This document shows positions 26,113-34,352 of a stretch of 34,352 bases of DNA, one piece after another (positions within the stretch are counted from its first letter, which is position 1; each line of letters opens with the position of its first letter). The notes under the pieces were generated by a model. That model saw nothing but the letters and a program-made list of their open reading frames with translations, was not told the DNA's origin and searched no databases. The translations under genes and the position numbers were made by a program. The stretch spans positions 1-34,352 of the forward strand of contig NZ_CAFJ01000531.1 of assembly GCF_000239795.1 (NCBI RefSeq), given 5' to 3'. This stretch comes from Bradyrhizobium sp. STM 3809. Lineage in GTDB: Bacteria; Pseudomonadota; Alphaproteobacteria; Rhizobiales; Xanthobacteraceae.

Positions 26113-27579
26113 GTGTTTGGTAAGCGTAGCGGAACGGACAACGATACAAGGGCCCTCAGGCCGGCAGCGCCAGCGCCCGAGCTGGCGCCGGCGGCCCCCC
26201 GTGCGGCGTCTCCGGCCGTGTCGTCGCCTCCTCTGGCTCCGACCCGGCAAGCGCCTCCCCCGCCGCCGCCCCCCGTGGTGGAGGCCCGGCGGTCGGACAA
26301 TTACTACCAGGTCAAGGCGACAATCTTCGGCGCGCTGATCGAGGCGATCGACCTCGCCCAGCTGGCCAAGCTCGATGGCGAGTCGGCGCGCGAGGAAATC
26401 CGCGACATCGTCAACGAGATCATCGCGATCAAGAACATCGTGATGTCGATCGCCGAGCAGGAGGAGCTGCTCGACGACATCTGCAACGACGTTCTCGGCT
26501 ACGGCCCGCTCGAGCCACTGCTGTCGCGCGACGACATCGCCGACATCATGGTCAACGGCGCCGGTACCGTCTTCATCGAAGTCAACGGCAAGATCCAGCG
26601 CACCGGCATCCGCTTCCGCGACAATCAGCAGCTGCTCAACATCTGCCAGCGCATCGTCAGCCAGGTCGGCCGCCGCGTCGACGAATCCTCGCCGATCTGC
26701 GACGCCCGTCTCGCCGACGGCTCGCGCGTCAACGCCATCGTGCCGCCGCTGGCGATCGACGGCCCCGCGCTCACCATTCGTAAATTCAAGAAGGACAAGC
26801 TGACGCTCGATCAGCTGGTCAAGTTCGGCGCGATCTCGCCCGAAGGCGCAGAGATCCTGCAGATCATCGGCCGCGTCCGCTGCAACGTGCTGATCTCCGG
26901 CGGTACCGGCTCGGGCAAGACCACGCTGCTGAACTGCCTGACCAACTATATCGAGCACGACGAGCGCGTCATCACCTGCGAGGACGCCGCCGAGCTCCAG
27001 CTGCAGCAGCCGCACGTGGTGCGCCTGGAAACCCGGCCGCCCAACATCGAGGGCGAAGGCCAGGTGACGATGCGCGAGCTGGTCAGGAACTGCCTGCGTA
27101 TGCGCCCCGAGCGCATCATCGTCGGCGAGGTCCGCGGCCCGGAGGCGTTCGATCTCCTCCAGGCCATGAACACCGGTCACGACGGCTCGATGGGCACCTT
27201 GCACGCCAACAACCCGCGCGAGGCGCTGTCGCGCTGCGAATCCATGATCACGATGGGCGGCTTCTCGCTGCCGTCGCGCACCATCCGCGAGATGATCTGC
27301 GCCTCGATCGACGTCATCGTGCAGGCCGCGCGCCTGCGCGACGGCTCGCGCCGCATCACGCACATCACCGAGGTGATGGGCATGGAAGGCGACACCATCA
27401 TCACCCAGGACATCTTCCTCTACGACATGATCGGCGAGGACGCGAACGGCAAGATCATCGGCCGCCACCGCTCGACCGGCATCGGCCGTCCCAGGTTCTG
27501 GGAGCGCGCGCGCTATTACGGCGAAGAAAAGCGGCTGGCGGCGGCACTCGATGCCGCCGAAGCCGCGGCGAAGGAATAA
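26113..27579 (+). CDS. cpaF: Pilus motor ATPase CpaF/TadA
   Basis: A 488-residue hexameric secretion ATPase of the VirB11/TadA class. A Pro/Ala-rich tail (about 15-57, with [13 protein letters not shown] and a run of prolines) precedes the ATPase. Visible motifs are [21 protein letters not shown], Walker A GGTGSGKT (263-270), [20 protein letters not shown] (Walker B region) and [15 protein letters not shown]. It powers both extension and retraction of Tad pili in studied systems. The start is a GTG at 26113 with GGAG 9 nt upstream. It sits 21 nt after cpaE. Confidence 0.97.
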   Translation: MFGKRSGTDNDTRALRPAAPAPELAPAAPRAASPAVSSPPLAPTRQAPPPPPPPVVEARRSDNYYQVKATIFGALIEAIDLAQLAKLDGESAREEIRDIVNEIIAIKNIVMSIAEQEELLDDICNDVLGYGPLEPLLSRDDIADIMVNGAGTVFIEVNGKIQRTGIRFRDNQQLLNICQRIVSQVGRRVDESSPICDARLADGSRVNAIVPPLAIDGPALTIRKFKKDKLTLDQLVKFGAISPEGAEILQIIGRVRCNVLISGGTGSGKTTLLNCLTNYIEHDERVITCEDAAELQLQQPHVVRLETRPPNIEGEGQVTMRELVRNCLRMRPERIIVGEVRGPEAFDLLQAMNTGHDGSMGTLHANNPREALSRCESMITMGGFSLPSRTIREMICASIDVIVQAARLRDGSRRITHITEVMGMEGDTIITQDIFLYDMIGEDANGKIIGRHRSTGIGRPRFWERARYYGEEKRLAAALDAAEAAAKE

Positions 27580-27590
27580 GGGAGAGCGCG

Positions 27591-28565
27591 ATGAAGTTCC
27601 AGGCTCTCGCCCTCGCCTTCCTCGCCGCGACCGCCATCGGCGGTATCGCATGGGTGTTCATCTATCCGATGCTGTCGGGCGAGCGGAAGGCCGAGCAGCG
27701 GCGCAGCTCGGTCGCCAAGGCCGAGCCGGTCATCCGCCAGGCGGAGCGCAGCCAGCGCTCGCGCCGCGAGCAGGTCGAGTCGTCGCTGAAGGATCTCGAG
27801 GCCAAGGCCCAGAAGCAGAGCAAGGTCCCGCTGAACATCCGGATCTCGCAGGCCGGCCTGGACTGGACGGTGCAGAAATTCTGGATCATCTCCGGCATTC
27901 TCGGCTTCGTCGTCTGCGCGGTCGCGTTCTTCTCGGGTGGCGGCCCGCTCGGCGCGCTCGGCCTCGGCTTCGCGGCGGGCTTCGGCCTGCCGCGCTGGAT
28001 CCTGGGCTACCTCAAGAAACGGCGTGAGAAGAAATTCCTGGCGGCGCTGCCCGATGCGGTCGACGTGATCGTGCGCGGCATCAAGGCCGGCCTGCCGCTG
28101 TTCGAATCCATCAAGGTCGTCGCCGCCGACGCACCCGAGCCGCTGCGCAGCGAGTTCCTCGCGATCATCGAGACCCAGGCGATCGGCATGCCGCTCGGCG
28201 AGGCCTGCGCCCGGCTCTACGAGCGCATGCCGCTGCCCGAGGCCAACTTCTTCGGCATCGTGGTGGCGATCCAGCAGAAGTCGGGTGGCAACCTCTCCGA
28301 GGCGCTCGGCAACCTCTCCAAGGTGCTGCGCGACCGCAAGAAGATGGCCGAGAAGATCCAGGCGATGTCGATGGAGGCCAAGGCCTCCGCCGGCATCATC
28401 GGCTCACTGCCGCCGATCGTGATGCTGCTCGTCTACCTGAGCACGCCCGACTACATCTCGCTGCTCTGGACCCATCCGACAGGCCAGCTGATGCTGGTCG
28501 GCTGCGTGGTCTGGATGTCGATGGGCATCCTGGTCATGAAGAAGATGATCAATTTCGATTTCTAG
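27591..28565 (+). CDS. tadB: Inner-membrane platform protein TadB
   Basis: A 324-residue type II secretion F-domain protein. It has an N-terminal helix (LALAFLAATAIGGIAWVFI), a charged coiled region (residues 30-85), paired helices near 95-140, the cytoplasmic T2SSF domain (LPDAVDVIVRGIKAGLPLFESI, IGMPLGEACARLYERMPLPEANFF) and C-terminal helices. With TadC it forms the platform on which CpaF acts. It starts 11 nt after cpaF. Confidence 0.95.
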   Translation: MKFQALALAFLAATAIGGIAWVFIYPMLSGERKAEQRRSSVAKAEPVIRQAERSQRSRREQVESSLKDLEAKAQKQSKVPLNIRISQAGLDWTVQKFWIISGILGFVVCAVAFFSGGGPLGALGLGFAAGFGLPRWILGYLKKRREKKFLAALPDAVDVIVRGIKAGLPLFESIKVVAADAPEPLRSEFLAIIETQAIGMPLGEACARLYERMPLPEANFFGIVVAIQQKSGGNLSEALGNLSKVLRDRKKMAEKIQAMSMEAKASAGIIGSLPPIVMLLVYLSTPDYISLLWTHPTGQLMLVGCVVWMSMGILVMKKMINFDF

Positions 28566-28574
28566 GGGTGGGCC

Positions 28575-29549
28575 ATGGTCGACTTTCTGGTCTCCAAGCT
28601 GCACGATCCGCACTTCATGACGATGTTCTTCGCCGCGATCGCGGCGAGCGCGACCGTCTACACGCTGATCATGCCGCTGTTCGCGGGCGAGAACCTGAAC
28701 AAGCGCATGAAGGCGGTCGCCAGCGAGCGCGAGCGCATCAAGCAGCGCGAGCGCGAGCGCCTGAACGCCGGCGAGAAGGTCTCGCTGCGGCAGACGCCGA
28801 AGCAGCTGGTCGCCAAGGTGGTGGACGATTTCAACCTCACCAAATGGCTGGCCCAGGAAGCCGCGCGCGAGAAGCTGATCATGGCCGGCTATCGCGGCCA
28901 GGCGCCCTACATCACCTTCCTGTTCGCCCGCCTGGTGACGCCGGTGGTGCTGCTCGTCGGCTCCTTGCTCTATGTCTTCGTGATCGCGCATCTCGAAAAG
29001 TCCATGCCGGTCAAGATCGGCATCTGCGTCGGCATGGCCTATCTCGGCCTGCAGGCGCCGATGCTGTTCCTCAGCAATGCGATCTCCAAGCGGCAGCTGT
29101 CGATCAAGCGCGCCTTCCCCGACGCGCTCGACCTGCTGCTGATCTGCATCGAGTCCGGCATGTCGATCGAGGCCGCCTTCCGCCGCGTCGCGATGGAGAT
29201 CTCGAGTCAGTCGATCGCGCTGTCGGAGGAGTTCACGCTGACCACCGCGGAGCTTTCCTATCTGCAGGATCGCAAGGTGGCCTATGAGAACCTCGCCCGC
29301 CGCACCGGCCTCGAAGGCGTCAAGTCGGTCTGTCTCGCGCTCCAGCAGTCGGAACGCTACGGCACGCCGCTCGGCCAGTCGCTGCGCGTGATGGCGCAGG
29401 AAAACCGCGACATGCGCATGAACGAGGCCGAGAAGAAGGCCGCGGCGCTGCCGCCCAAGCTGACGGTGCCGATGATCCTGTTCTTCCTGCCGGTGCTGTT
29501 CGTGGTCATTCTCGGACCGACCGGCATCAAGGTCGCCGCCATGCAGTAG
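28575..29549 (+). CDS. tadC: Inner-membrane platform protein TadC
   Basis: A 324-residue partner and paralogue of TadB. An N-terminal helix (FFAAIAASATVYTLIMPL) is followed by a highly charged stretch (SERERIKQRERERLNAGEK) and helices at about 112-165. The T2SSF domain (FPDALDLLLICIESGMSIEAAF, ERYGTPLGQSLRVMAQENRDMR) and a last hydrophobic helix (LFFLPVLFVVIL) complete it. It starts 9 nt after tadB and closes the cpa/tad plus-strand unit. Confidence 0.95.
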   Translation: MVDFLVSKLHDPHFMTMFFAAIAASATVYTLIMPLFAGENLNKRMKAVASERERIKQRERERLNAGEKVSLRQTPKQLVAKVVDDFNLTKWLAQEAAREKLIMAGYRGQAPYITFLFARLVTPVVLLVGSLLYVFVIAHLEKSMPVKIGICVGMAYLGLQAPMLFLSNAISKRQLSIKRAFPDALDLLLICIESGMSIEAAFRRVAMEISSQSIALSEEFTLTTAELSYLQDRKVAYENLARRTGLEGVKSVCLALQQSERYGTPLGQSLRVMAQENRDMRMNEAEKKAAALPPKLTVPMILFFLPVLFVVILGPTGIKVAAMQ

Positions 29550-29605
29550 CGCTCGGCGACCTCGGCGAAATTATCGCTTGCGGTCGGGGCGCGGCCCTGG
29601 AAGCT

Positions 29606-29634
29606 AGGCGGAGCACGATCAGAGGTCTCCGCCT
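29606..29634 (+). other. Hairpin abutting the start codon of the M20 amidohydrolase gene
   Basis: AGGCGGAG-N13-CTCCGCCT is an 8-bp stem ending one base before the ATG at 29636. The likely ribosome site AGAGG is in its loop. It could terminate tadC transcripts or control translation of the amidohydrolase; no T-run is present. Confidence 0.45.
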
Positions 29635-29635
29635 G

Positions 29636-30874
29636 ATGCCCGACACTCTCCGCCGCGCCGACGGCGCCCGCGTCCTCGCCGATCTGAATGCGTTGCGCGC
29701 GTTCGGCACCTACAAGACCGGCGTGCACCGCCCCACCTTTTCCGACGCGCATCGCCAGTCGCTGGACTGGCTCGCCGCGCGCCTGCCCGAGGCGCAGCTG
29801 ACGGCGGAGATCGACGGCATCGGCAATGTGCTGGGCACCAGCGCCAAGCCCGGGCCGAAGCTGCTGGCCGGCTCGCATCTCGAGAGCCAGAATTACGCCG
29901 GCTGGCTGGATGGCCCGCTCGGCGTCGTGTACGCGCTCGAAGCCGCCCGCGTGCTGAATGCTGACCCCTCCATCGCAGGCGCCGTGGAGGTGGCCTCGTG
30001 GTGCGACGAGGAGGGCCATTTCGGCGCGTTCCTCGGCAGCCGTTCCTATGTCGGCGACGTCAGCGAGGCCGACATCGATGCGGCGCGCGACCGCAGCAGC
30101 CCGCGCACCATGCGCGAGGCGCTCGCCGAGATGGGCCTCGCCGGCCGGGCGCGCATGCACGCCGAACGTGGCCGCCACATCGGCTATCTCGAGGCCCATA
30201 TCGAGCAGGGCGACACGCTCGAACAAGGCGCGCTCAAGGTCGGCGTCGTGACCTCGATCGTTGGCATCTGGCAATACCGCATCGTTTTCACCGGCGCCCA
30301 GAATCATGCCGGCACGACGCGGATGGCGGTGCGCCGGGATGCCGGGCTCGCGCTGGCGAAATTCTGCGTCGCGATCGACGCGCACTTCCCGGCGGCCTGC
30401 GGCCCGCGCACGGTGTGGACCACCGGCCGCATCGCGCTCGATCCGGGCGCGCCGAGCATCATCCCCGGCCAGGCCGAGATGCTGTTCCAGATCCGCGACG
30501 ACGATCCCGCTGTCATCGACCGTCTCGAAGCGCTGCTGCGCGAGCTGGCCCGGCAGGCCACGGCGTCAGGTCCCTGCCCCGTCGTCGTCGAGCGCATCCG
30601 CACCGGCGCGCCGGCGATGATGGACGGCCGCTTCCAGGATGCGATCGAGGCCGCCAGCGGCGCGCTCGCCGATGGCAAGTCGCTGCGGATGCCGAGCGGC
30701 GCGGGCCACGACGCGCAGGTGCTGGCCACGATCATGCCCGCCGGCATGCTGTTCGTGCCGTCGATCGGCGGCATCAGCCATCACTGGACCGAGAACACGT
30801 CCGACGCCGACATCGTCACCGGCGCCGACGTGTTCGTCGACACCTGCCGCCGGCTGCTGGCGAGCGCGTCGTAG
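29636..30874 (+). CDS. M20-family Zn amidohydrolase (allantoate amidohydrolase / N-carbamoyl-amino-acid hydrolase type)
   Basis: A 412-residue dinuclear metalloenzyme. Conserved parts are GSHLES (His81), GWLDGPLGV (Asp92), CDEEGHFG (Glu125/126), EAHIEQG (His188), NHAGTTRMAVRRDA (substrate/dimerisation), SGAGHDAQ, and GGISHHWTE near the C-terminus (last metal His). The family hydrolyses carbamoyl or ureido groups, releasing ammonia from allantoate or from N-carbamoyl amino acids. The usual Asp two residues after His81 is Glu83 here. It lies 86 nt after tadC and converges on the tadD-like gene with a 6-nt gap. A link to the urea genes 15 kb away is speculative. The exact substrate cannot be read from sequence. 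Confidence 0.88.
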   Translation: MPDTLRRADGARVLADLNALRAFGTYKTGVHRPTFSDAHRQSLDWLAARLPEAQLTAEIDGIGNVLGTSAKPGPKLLAGSHLESQNYAGWLDGPLGVVYALEAARVLNADPSIAGAVEVASWCDEEGHFGAFLGSRSYVGDVSEADIDAARDRSSPRTMREALAEMGLAGRARMHAERGRHIGYLEAHIEQGDTLEQGALKVGVVTSIVGIWQYRIVFTGAQNHAGTTRMAVRRDAGLALAKFCVAIDAHFPAACGPRTVWTTGRIALDPGAPSIIPGQAEMLFQIRDDDPAVIDRLEALLRELARQATASGPCPVVVERIRTGAPAMMDGRFQDAIEAASGALADGKSLRMPSGAGHDAQVLATIMPAGMLFVPSIGGISHHWTENTSDADIVTGADVFVDTCRRLLASAS

Positions 30875-30880
30875 CCGCGC

Positions 30881-31705
30881 TCACTCGTCCGGCTGGTTGA
30901 GCGCCGCCATCGGCACGGCGTTGCGTGGCTTGCCTTTGCCTTGCCCCTGGCCCTGATTCTGTCCCTGCAGCATCTGCTTGAGATAGGCGACATTGGCCGC
31001 GGCTTCATCCGGCGGCAGGTCGGCGCGCGCGATCTGCTCGGCCTCGGCGAAGCGCCCCTGCAGGCCGACCACGAGCGCCAGGTTCTGGCGCACCCGCGCA
31101 TCCGCCCGCTGCGAGCTATAGGCCTGGCGCAGCACCTCTTCCGCTTTCGGCAGCTCCCGCGTCAGCATGTAGGACAGTCCAAGATTGGACAGCACCGACG
31201 GCTCGCCGGGCACGATCTTGAGCGCGCTCTCGTAGTAGCGCCGCGCCTCGTCGTGGCGGGCCATCTGGTCGAGCACCGTGCCCTGTACCGACAGCAGCTT
31301 CCAGTCGGGATTGTCGGGCGAGTGGGCGCGCGACAGCACGTCGAAGGCCAGCTTGAAATTGCCGTTGTCGGCGAGCGCACGGCCGTAAGCCGCGAGCACC
31401 GTCTTGTTGCCGGGATTGGCGAGCGTCGCCTGCTCCAGCACTGCGACCGCCTGCTCGCGCTGGCCATTGTTGCGCAGCGCCTGGCCATAGGCGACGGCGG
31501 TCGCCGCATCCTTCGGGTTGGCGCGGTAGCGCTCGCCATAGACCTCTGCCGCACGCTGCGGGGTCGCCGGCGGTGGCGGCTCGGCGCGGCTGCCCAGCGA
31601 GCCCGTGACGTCGGACACGGTCTGGCAACCGCCGAGGCCGGCGGCGATGAGAGCGGCGAACGCCACGGAAGCGAGAAGCCGGGCGATGGGAGGCTGCTGA
31701 CGCAT
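30881..31705 (-). CDS. tadD: TPR lipoprotein, TadD-like pilus assembly protein
   Basis: A 274-residue lipoprotein with lipobox AGLGGC (Cys near residue 26). It has about five tetratricopeptide repeats between residues 50 and 230 (e.g. AVAYGQALRNNGQREQAVAVLEQA, GRALADNGNFKLAFDVLSRA, NLGLSYMLTRELPKAEEVLRQA). The tail is Gln/Gly-rich (QGQNQGQGQGKGK). TadD proteins are pilotin-like factors for Tad secretin assembly. The assignment rests on domain layout and proximity to the cpa/tad genes. ATG 31705 was chosen; a GTG two codons earlier is possible. The promoter probably lies in the palindromic spacer upstream. Confidence 0.83.
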   Translation of the reverse strand: MRQQPPIARLLASVAFAALIAAGLGGCQTVSDVTGSLGSRAEPPPPATPQRAAEVYGERYRANPKDAATAVAYGQALRNNGQREQAVAVLEQATLANPGNKTVLAAYGRALADNGNFKLAFDVLSRAHSPDNPDWKLLSVQGTVLDQMARHDEARRYYESALKIVPGEPSVLSNLGLSYMLTRELPKAEEVLRQAYSSQRADARVRQNLALVVGLQGRFAEAEQIARADLPPDEAAANVAYLKQMLQGQNQGQGQGKGKPRNAVPMAALNQPDE

Positions 31706-31740
31706 GGTCACGGGACTCGGTGGGAGACGAGCGGATTGAA

Positions 31741-31797
31741 CGCGCCTGCAATAAACTGTTAACGCTAACAGCCGGTTAATGGCGTGATGCAGGCGCG
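31741..31797. promoter_or_regulatory. Nested palindrome in the tadD/pepA divergent spacer
   Basis: The outer perfect inverted repeat is CGCGCCTGCA (31741-31750) with TGCAGGCGCG (31788-31797). The inner perfect one is CTGTTA-acgc-TAACAG (31756-31771). Read on the minus strand, TTAA-ccggctg-TTAG differs by one base from the CtrA consensus. This suggests a regulatory hub for the divergent genes. Confidence 0.55.
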
Positions 31798-31904
31798 CCG
31801 GTCACATCTGCGTCCGCCGGAGGGCGAGGCCGCCCGCATGATTGCAGCGGCCGGCAAACTCTGCGAAGTCTGGGTCCAGCGCGTCTCTTCAGGAACCATT
31901 AGGC

Positions 31905-33287
31905 ATGCCGTCGATCTTCGAGACCTCCCCCGCAACGTCAGCCATTCCGATCACCTTCGTCACGAAGGCGAGCTGGCCGGGGATCAGGGAGGGCTTGTCG
32001 AGCGAGGCGCGCAACTTCGCCGAGGCCAATGTCTACACCGCCAAGCCGGGCGGATGCCTGATCCTGCCCGGTGCCGACGGCCGCATCGCGCAGGTGCTGT
32101 TCGGCCTCGAGGATCCCGACGCCCGACACCGCGATCCGTTCCGCCCGGGCACCCTGCCCGGCCTGCTGCCTGCCGGCACCTACCGCTTCGCCAACGCGCC
32201 GCACGATGCGCGGCTGGCGGCGCTCGCCTTCGCGCTCGGCAGCTACCGCTTCGGCCGCTACCGCAAGGCCGAGACACCGGACGTCCGCCTCGTCCCGCCC
32301 GACGGCGTCGACGCTGCGGAGCTCGACCGTCTCGCCGAGGCTGCGACCTTGGCGCGCGATCTCGTCAACACGCCCTCCAACGACATGGGGCCGGAGGAGC
32401 TCGAGGCTGCGGCCAAACAGGTCGCCGACCGCTTCGGCGCGCGCTTCTCCAGCATCGTCGGCGACGATCTGCTGGCGCAGAACTATCCGCTCATCCACGC
32501 CGTCGGCCGCGCCTCGACCCGCGCGCCGCGGCTGATCGAGCTCACCTGGGGCAATGCCTCCCATCCCAAGGTGACGCTGGTCGGCAAGGGGGTCTGCTTC
32601 GACACCGGCGGGCTCGACCTCAAGCCGTCGAGCAGCATGCTGCTGATGAAGAAGGACATGGGCGGCGCCGCCAATGTGCTGGCGCTGGCGCAGATGGTGA
32701 TGGATGCGAAGCTGAAGCTGCAGTTGCGCGTGCTGATTCCGGCGGTCGAGAACGCGGTCGCCGGCAACGCCTTCCGGCCGATGGACGTGTTTCCGTCGCG
32801 CAAGGGCCTCACCGTCGAGATCGGCAACACCGACGCCGAGGGCCGGCTGATCCTGGCCGACGCGCTGGCGCTCGCCGACGAGGACAAGCCCGATCTGCTC
32901 ATCGACATGGGCACGCTCACCGGCGCCGCGCGCGTCGCGCTCGGCCCCGAGCTGCCGCCGTTCTACACCAACGACGAGGCGCTGGCCGCCGACGTCGCGC
33001 GCTGCGCGGCGTCCGAGAACGATCCGCTGTGGCGGATGCCGCTGTGGGCGCCGTATGATTCCTGGCTCGACTCCAAGGTCGCGACCATCAACAACGCGCC
33101 CTCCGGCGGCTTCGCCGGCTCGATCACCTGCGCGCTGTTTCTGCAGCGCTTCGTCGAGCCCGCGACACGCTGGCTGCATCTCGACATCTTCGCCTGGACG
33201 CCGTCGGCGAAGCCCGGCCGGCCCGAGGGCGGCGAGTGCCAAGCCGCGCGTGCGCTCTACAAGCTGCTGAGCGAGCGCTATGGCTGA
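31905..33287 (+). CDS. pepA: Leucyl aminopeptidase, M17 family
   Basis: A 460-residue cytosolic di-metal aminopeptidase. The family signature NTDAEGRL is at residues 308-315. The metal/catalytic segment is VGKGVCFDTGGLDLKPSSSM, then KKDMGGAA, with GTLTGAARVALG following the signature. The N-domain (1-150) is of the shorter type. ATG 31905 has AGGA about 11 nt upstream. The stop overlaps the next start by 8 nt, so the peptidase and the NlpC/P60 hydrolase are translationally coupled, suggesting joint turnover of cell-wall or other peptides. Confidence 0.95.
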   Translation: MPSIFETSPATSAIPITFVTKASWPGIREGLSSEARNFAEANVYTAKPGGCLILPGADGRIAQVLFGLEDPDARHRDPFRPGTLPGLLPAGTYRFANAPHDARLAALAFALGSYRFGRYRKAETPDVRLVPPDGVDAAELDRLAEAATLARDLVNTPSNDMGPEELEAAAKQVADRFGARFSSIVGDDLLAQNYPLIHAVGRASTRAPRLIELTWGNASHPKVTLVGKGVCFDTGGLDLKPSSSMLLMKKDMGGAANVLALAQMVMDAKLKLQLRVLIPAVENAVAGNAFRPMDVFPSRKGLTVEIGNTDAEGRLILADALALADEDKPDLLIDMGTLTGAARVALGPELPPFYTNDEALAADVARCAASENDPLWRMPLWAPYDSWLDSKVATINNAPSGGFAGSITCALFLQRFVEPATRWLHLDIFAWTPSAKPGRPEGGECQAARALYKLLSERYG

Positions 33288-34125
33288 TCCGCGCGTCACG
33301 CCGGCGCGCGGCGACATCGCGGCGAGGCATCTCGAAGGCCAGGTCTCCGCCGATCGCTTCGTCGATGGCGAGGCGCTCGTCGTGATCGATCCGGTCGCGC
33401 CGCTGCGCCAGCAGCCGCACTCCGGCGCCGAGCTGGCGACGCAGGCGCTGAAGGGCGAGCGCGTCACGATCTACGACCGCAATGGCGAGGGCTGGGCGTG
33501 GGGCCAGCTCGCGGCCGACGGCTATGTCGGCTGGCTGCCGGAGGCTGCGCTGGCGCCGTTGGCCGCGCCCCCCACGCACCGCATCAGCGCGCTGCGCAGC
33601 TTCGCGTTCCCTGGACCGTCGATCAAGCTGCCGCCGGCGGAGACGCTGGTGATGGGTTCGACCATTGCGGTCGCGCGGGAGCAGGCGAGCTTCGTCGTGA
33701 CGACGGACGGACAGTTCGTGCCGAAGCCGCACGTCGCGCCGCTCGATGCCGTCGTCGACGACTATGTCGCCGTCGCCGAGCGCTTTGTCGGCACGCCCTA
33801 TCTGTGGGGCGGCAAGAGCAGCCTCGGCATCGACTGCTCAGGCCTGGTCCAGATCTCGCTGCACGCCGCCGGCGTCGCGTGCCCGCGCGACAGCGACATG
33901 CAGCTCGCGGCGCTCGGGCGGGCGCTCGATGCCGGCGAGCAGCGCGATCTGCAACGTGGCGATCTCATCTTCTGGAAGGGCCATGTCGCCATCGTGCGCG
34001 ATGCCGGCACGATCGTCCACGCCAATGCCTTCCACATGGCCACGCAGGTCGAGCCGATCGACGCAGCCATCGCGCGTATCAAGGCCGGCGGCAGCGACAT
34101 GCTGGCGATCAAGCGGCTCGCTTGA
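33280..34125 (+). CDS. SH3-NlpC/P60 (C40) cell-wall peptidase
   Basis: A 281-residue protein with an N-terminal bacterial SH3-like region (about 30-150, AWGQLAADGYVGWLPEAAL) and an NlpC/P60 domain. The catalytic Cys186 is in GIDCSGLVQ, His235 in WKGHVAIV, and a polar third residue is around His247 (HANAFHM). Such enzymes cleave the D-Glu-diaminopimelate bond, often in muropeptide recycling. No signal peptide is visible, so it likely acts in the cytoplasm on imported muropeptides, as does the overlapping PepA. The organisation resembles the pepA-dipeptidyl-peptidase-VI-like pair common in rhizobia. Confidence 0.92.
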   Translation: MADPRVTPARGDIAARHLEGQVSADRFVDGEALVVIDPVAPLRQQPHSGAELATQALKGERVTIYDRNGEGWAWGQLAADGYVGWLPEAALAPLAAPPTHRISALRSFAFPGPSIKLPPAETLVMGSTIAVAREQASFVVTTDGQFVPKPHVAPLDAVVDDYVAVAERFVGTPYLWGGKSSLGIDCSGLVQISLHAAGVACPRDSDMQLAALGRALDAGEQRDLQRGDLIFWKGHVAIVRDAGTIVHANAFHMATQVEPIDAAIARIKAGGSDMLAIKRLA

Positions 34126-34188
34126 AGACAACGACACATCGCGTCGACAAATCCTGTCCTGACAGCGACTCGCGCTGTCCATAATTGT

Positions 34189-34344
34189 GCCCTCTCCTCT
34201 TGCGGGAGAGGGCATGTAGGACAGCGCTGCAAGCTCGGTTGGGTGAGGGGTTGCATCTACGAGTGCTGAGCGCGGAGAGATACCCCTCACCCGAGCGAGC
34301 AAGCTGCACGCTCCTCCATGCCCTCTCCCGCAAGGGGAGAGGGC
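34189..34344. repeat. 156-bp palindromic element with 28-bp terminal inverted repeats
   Basis: The left end (34189-34216) and the reverse complement of the right end (34317-34344) agree at 27 of 28 positions. Each end is itself a hairpin (CCCTCTCC...GGGAGAGGG type). A second inner pair, GGGTGAGGGG (34241-34250) and CCCCTCACCC (34283-34292), extends the dyad. It encodes nothing and resembles the dispersed intergenic palindromes/MITE-like units of alphaproteobacteria. It is complete within the window, just after the NlpC gene, and could act as a transcript end. Confidence 0.85.
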
Positions 34345-34352
34345 GCAGTCAT

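Noticed and set aside
24718..27651. Minus-strand frame of nearly 1000 codons opposite cpaE and cpaF
   Set aside because: It is a shadow of conserved ATPase genes, with Arg/Asp-rich low-information sequence.
31938..33467. Minus-strand frame of about 500 codons opposite pepA
   Set aside because: No recognisable domain, and it covers the strongly conserved M17 peptidase signature on the other strand.

Overview
The window is high-GC, densely coded chromosomal DNA of an alphaproteobacterium. It looks most like Bradyrhizobium or a close relative in the Nitrobacteraceae. I infer this from protein style (UrtABCDE next to urease, a cpa/tad pilus locus, a cold-shock protein starting MSMGTVKWF, an IF-1 with a basic tail) and from palindromic intergenic repeats of the kind common in that group. 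No rRNA, tRNA, phage, transposase, CRISPR or classical defence gene was found.

Region 1 (1-14310, all minus strand) is a urea uptake and hydrolysis supercluster. In transcription order it reads urtA-urtB-urtC-urtD-urtE-ureD-ureA-[palindromic repeat]-ureB-small HD alarmone-hydrolase-like gene-secreted hypothetical-ureC-ABM monooxygenase-like gene-ureE-ureF-ureG. A CHASE-sensor histidine kinase follows and runs off the left edge. Upstream of urtA lies a near-perfect sigma-54 promoter (14381-14395), so the ABC urea importer, and possibly the nickel urease behind it, is probably under nitrogen control. The most unusual point is the SpoT/MESH1-like hydrolase and its overlapping partner of unknown function between ureB and ureC.

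Region 2 (14776-17182, plus strand) is a compact cold/RNA module: a RhlE-type DEAD-box helicase, an extended IF-1 and a CspA-family protein. It ends in a strong bidirectional terminator.

Region 3 (17287-31705) is a Tad/Flp pilus locus in pieces. On the minus strand lie two TadE-family pseudopilin genes, a stand-alone secretin N-domain (pilN-type) protein and a fatty-acid-hydroxylase/sterol-desaturase-family membrane enzyme. Divergently, on the plus strand, lie flp (with its own terminator), a possible 44-residue membrane peptide, cpaA, cpaB, cpaC, cpaD, cpaE, cpaF, tadB and tadC. An M20 amidohydrolase gene follows, and a TadD-like TPR lipoprotein converges on it. Together these supply pilin, prepilin peptidase, outer-membrane secretin and its lipoprotein, localisation ATPase, motor ATPase, inner-membrane platform and minor pseudopilins.

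Region 4 (31741-34352) holds a nested palindrome in the tadD/pepA divergent spacer, a leucyl aminopeptidase gene overlapping an SH3-NlpC/P60 hydrolase gene, and a 156-bp inverted-repeat element at the right edge.
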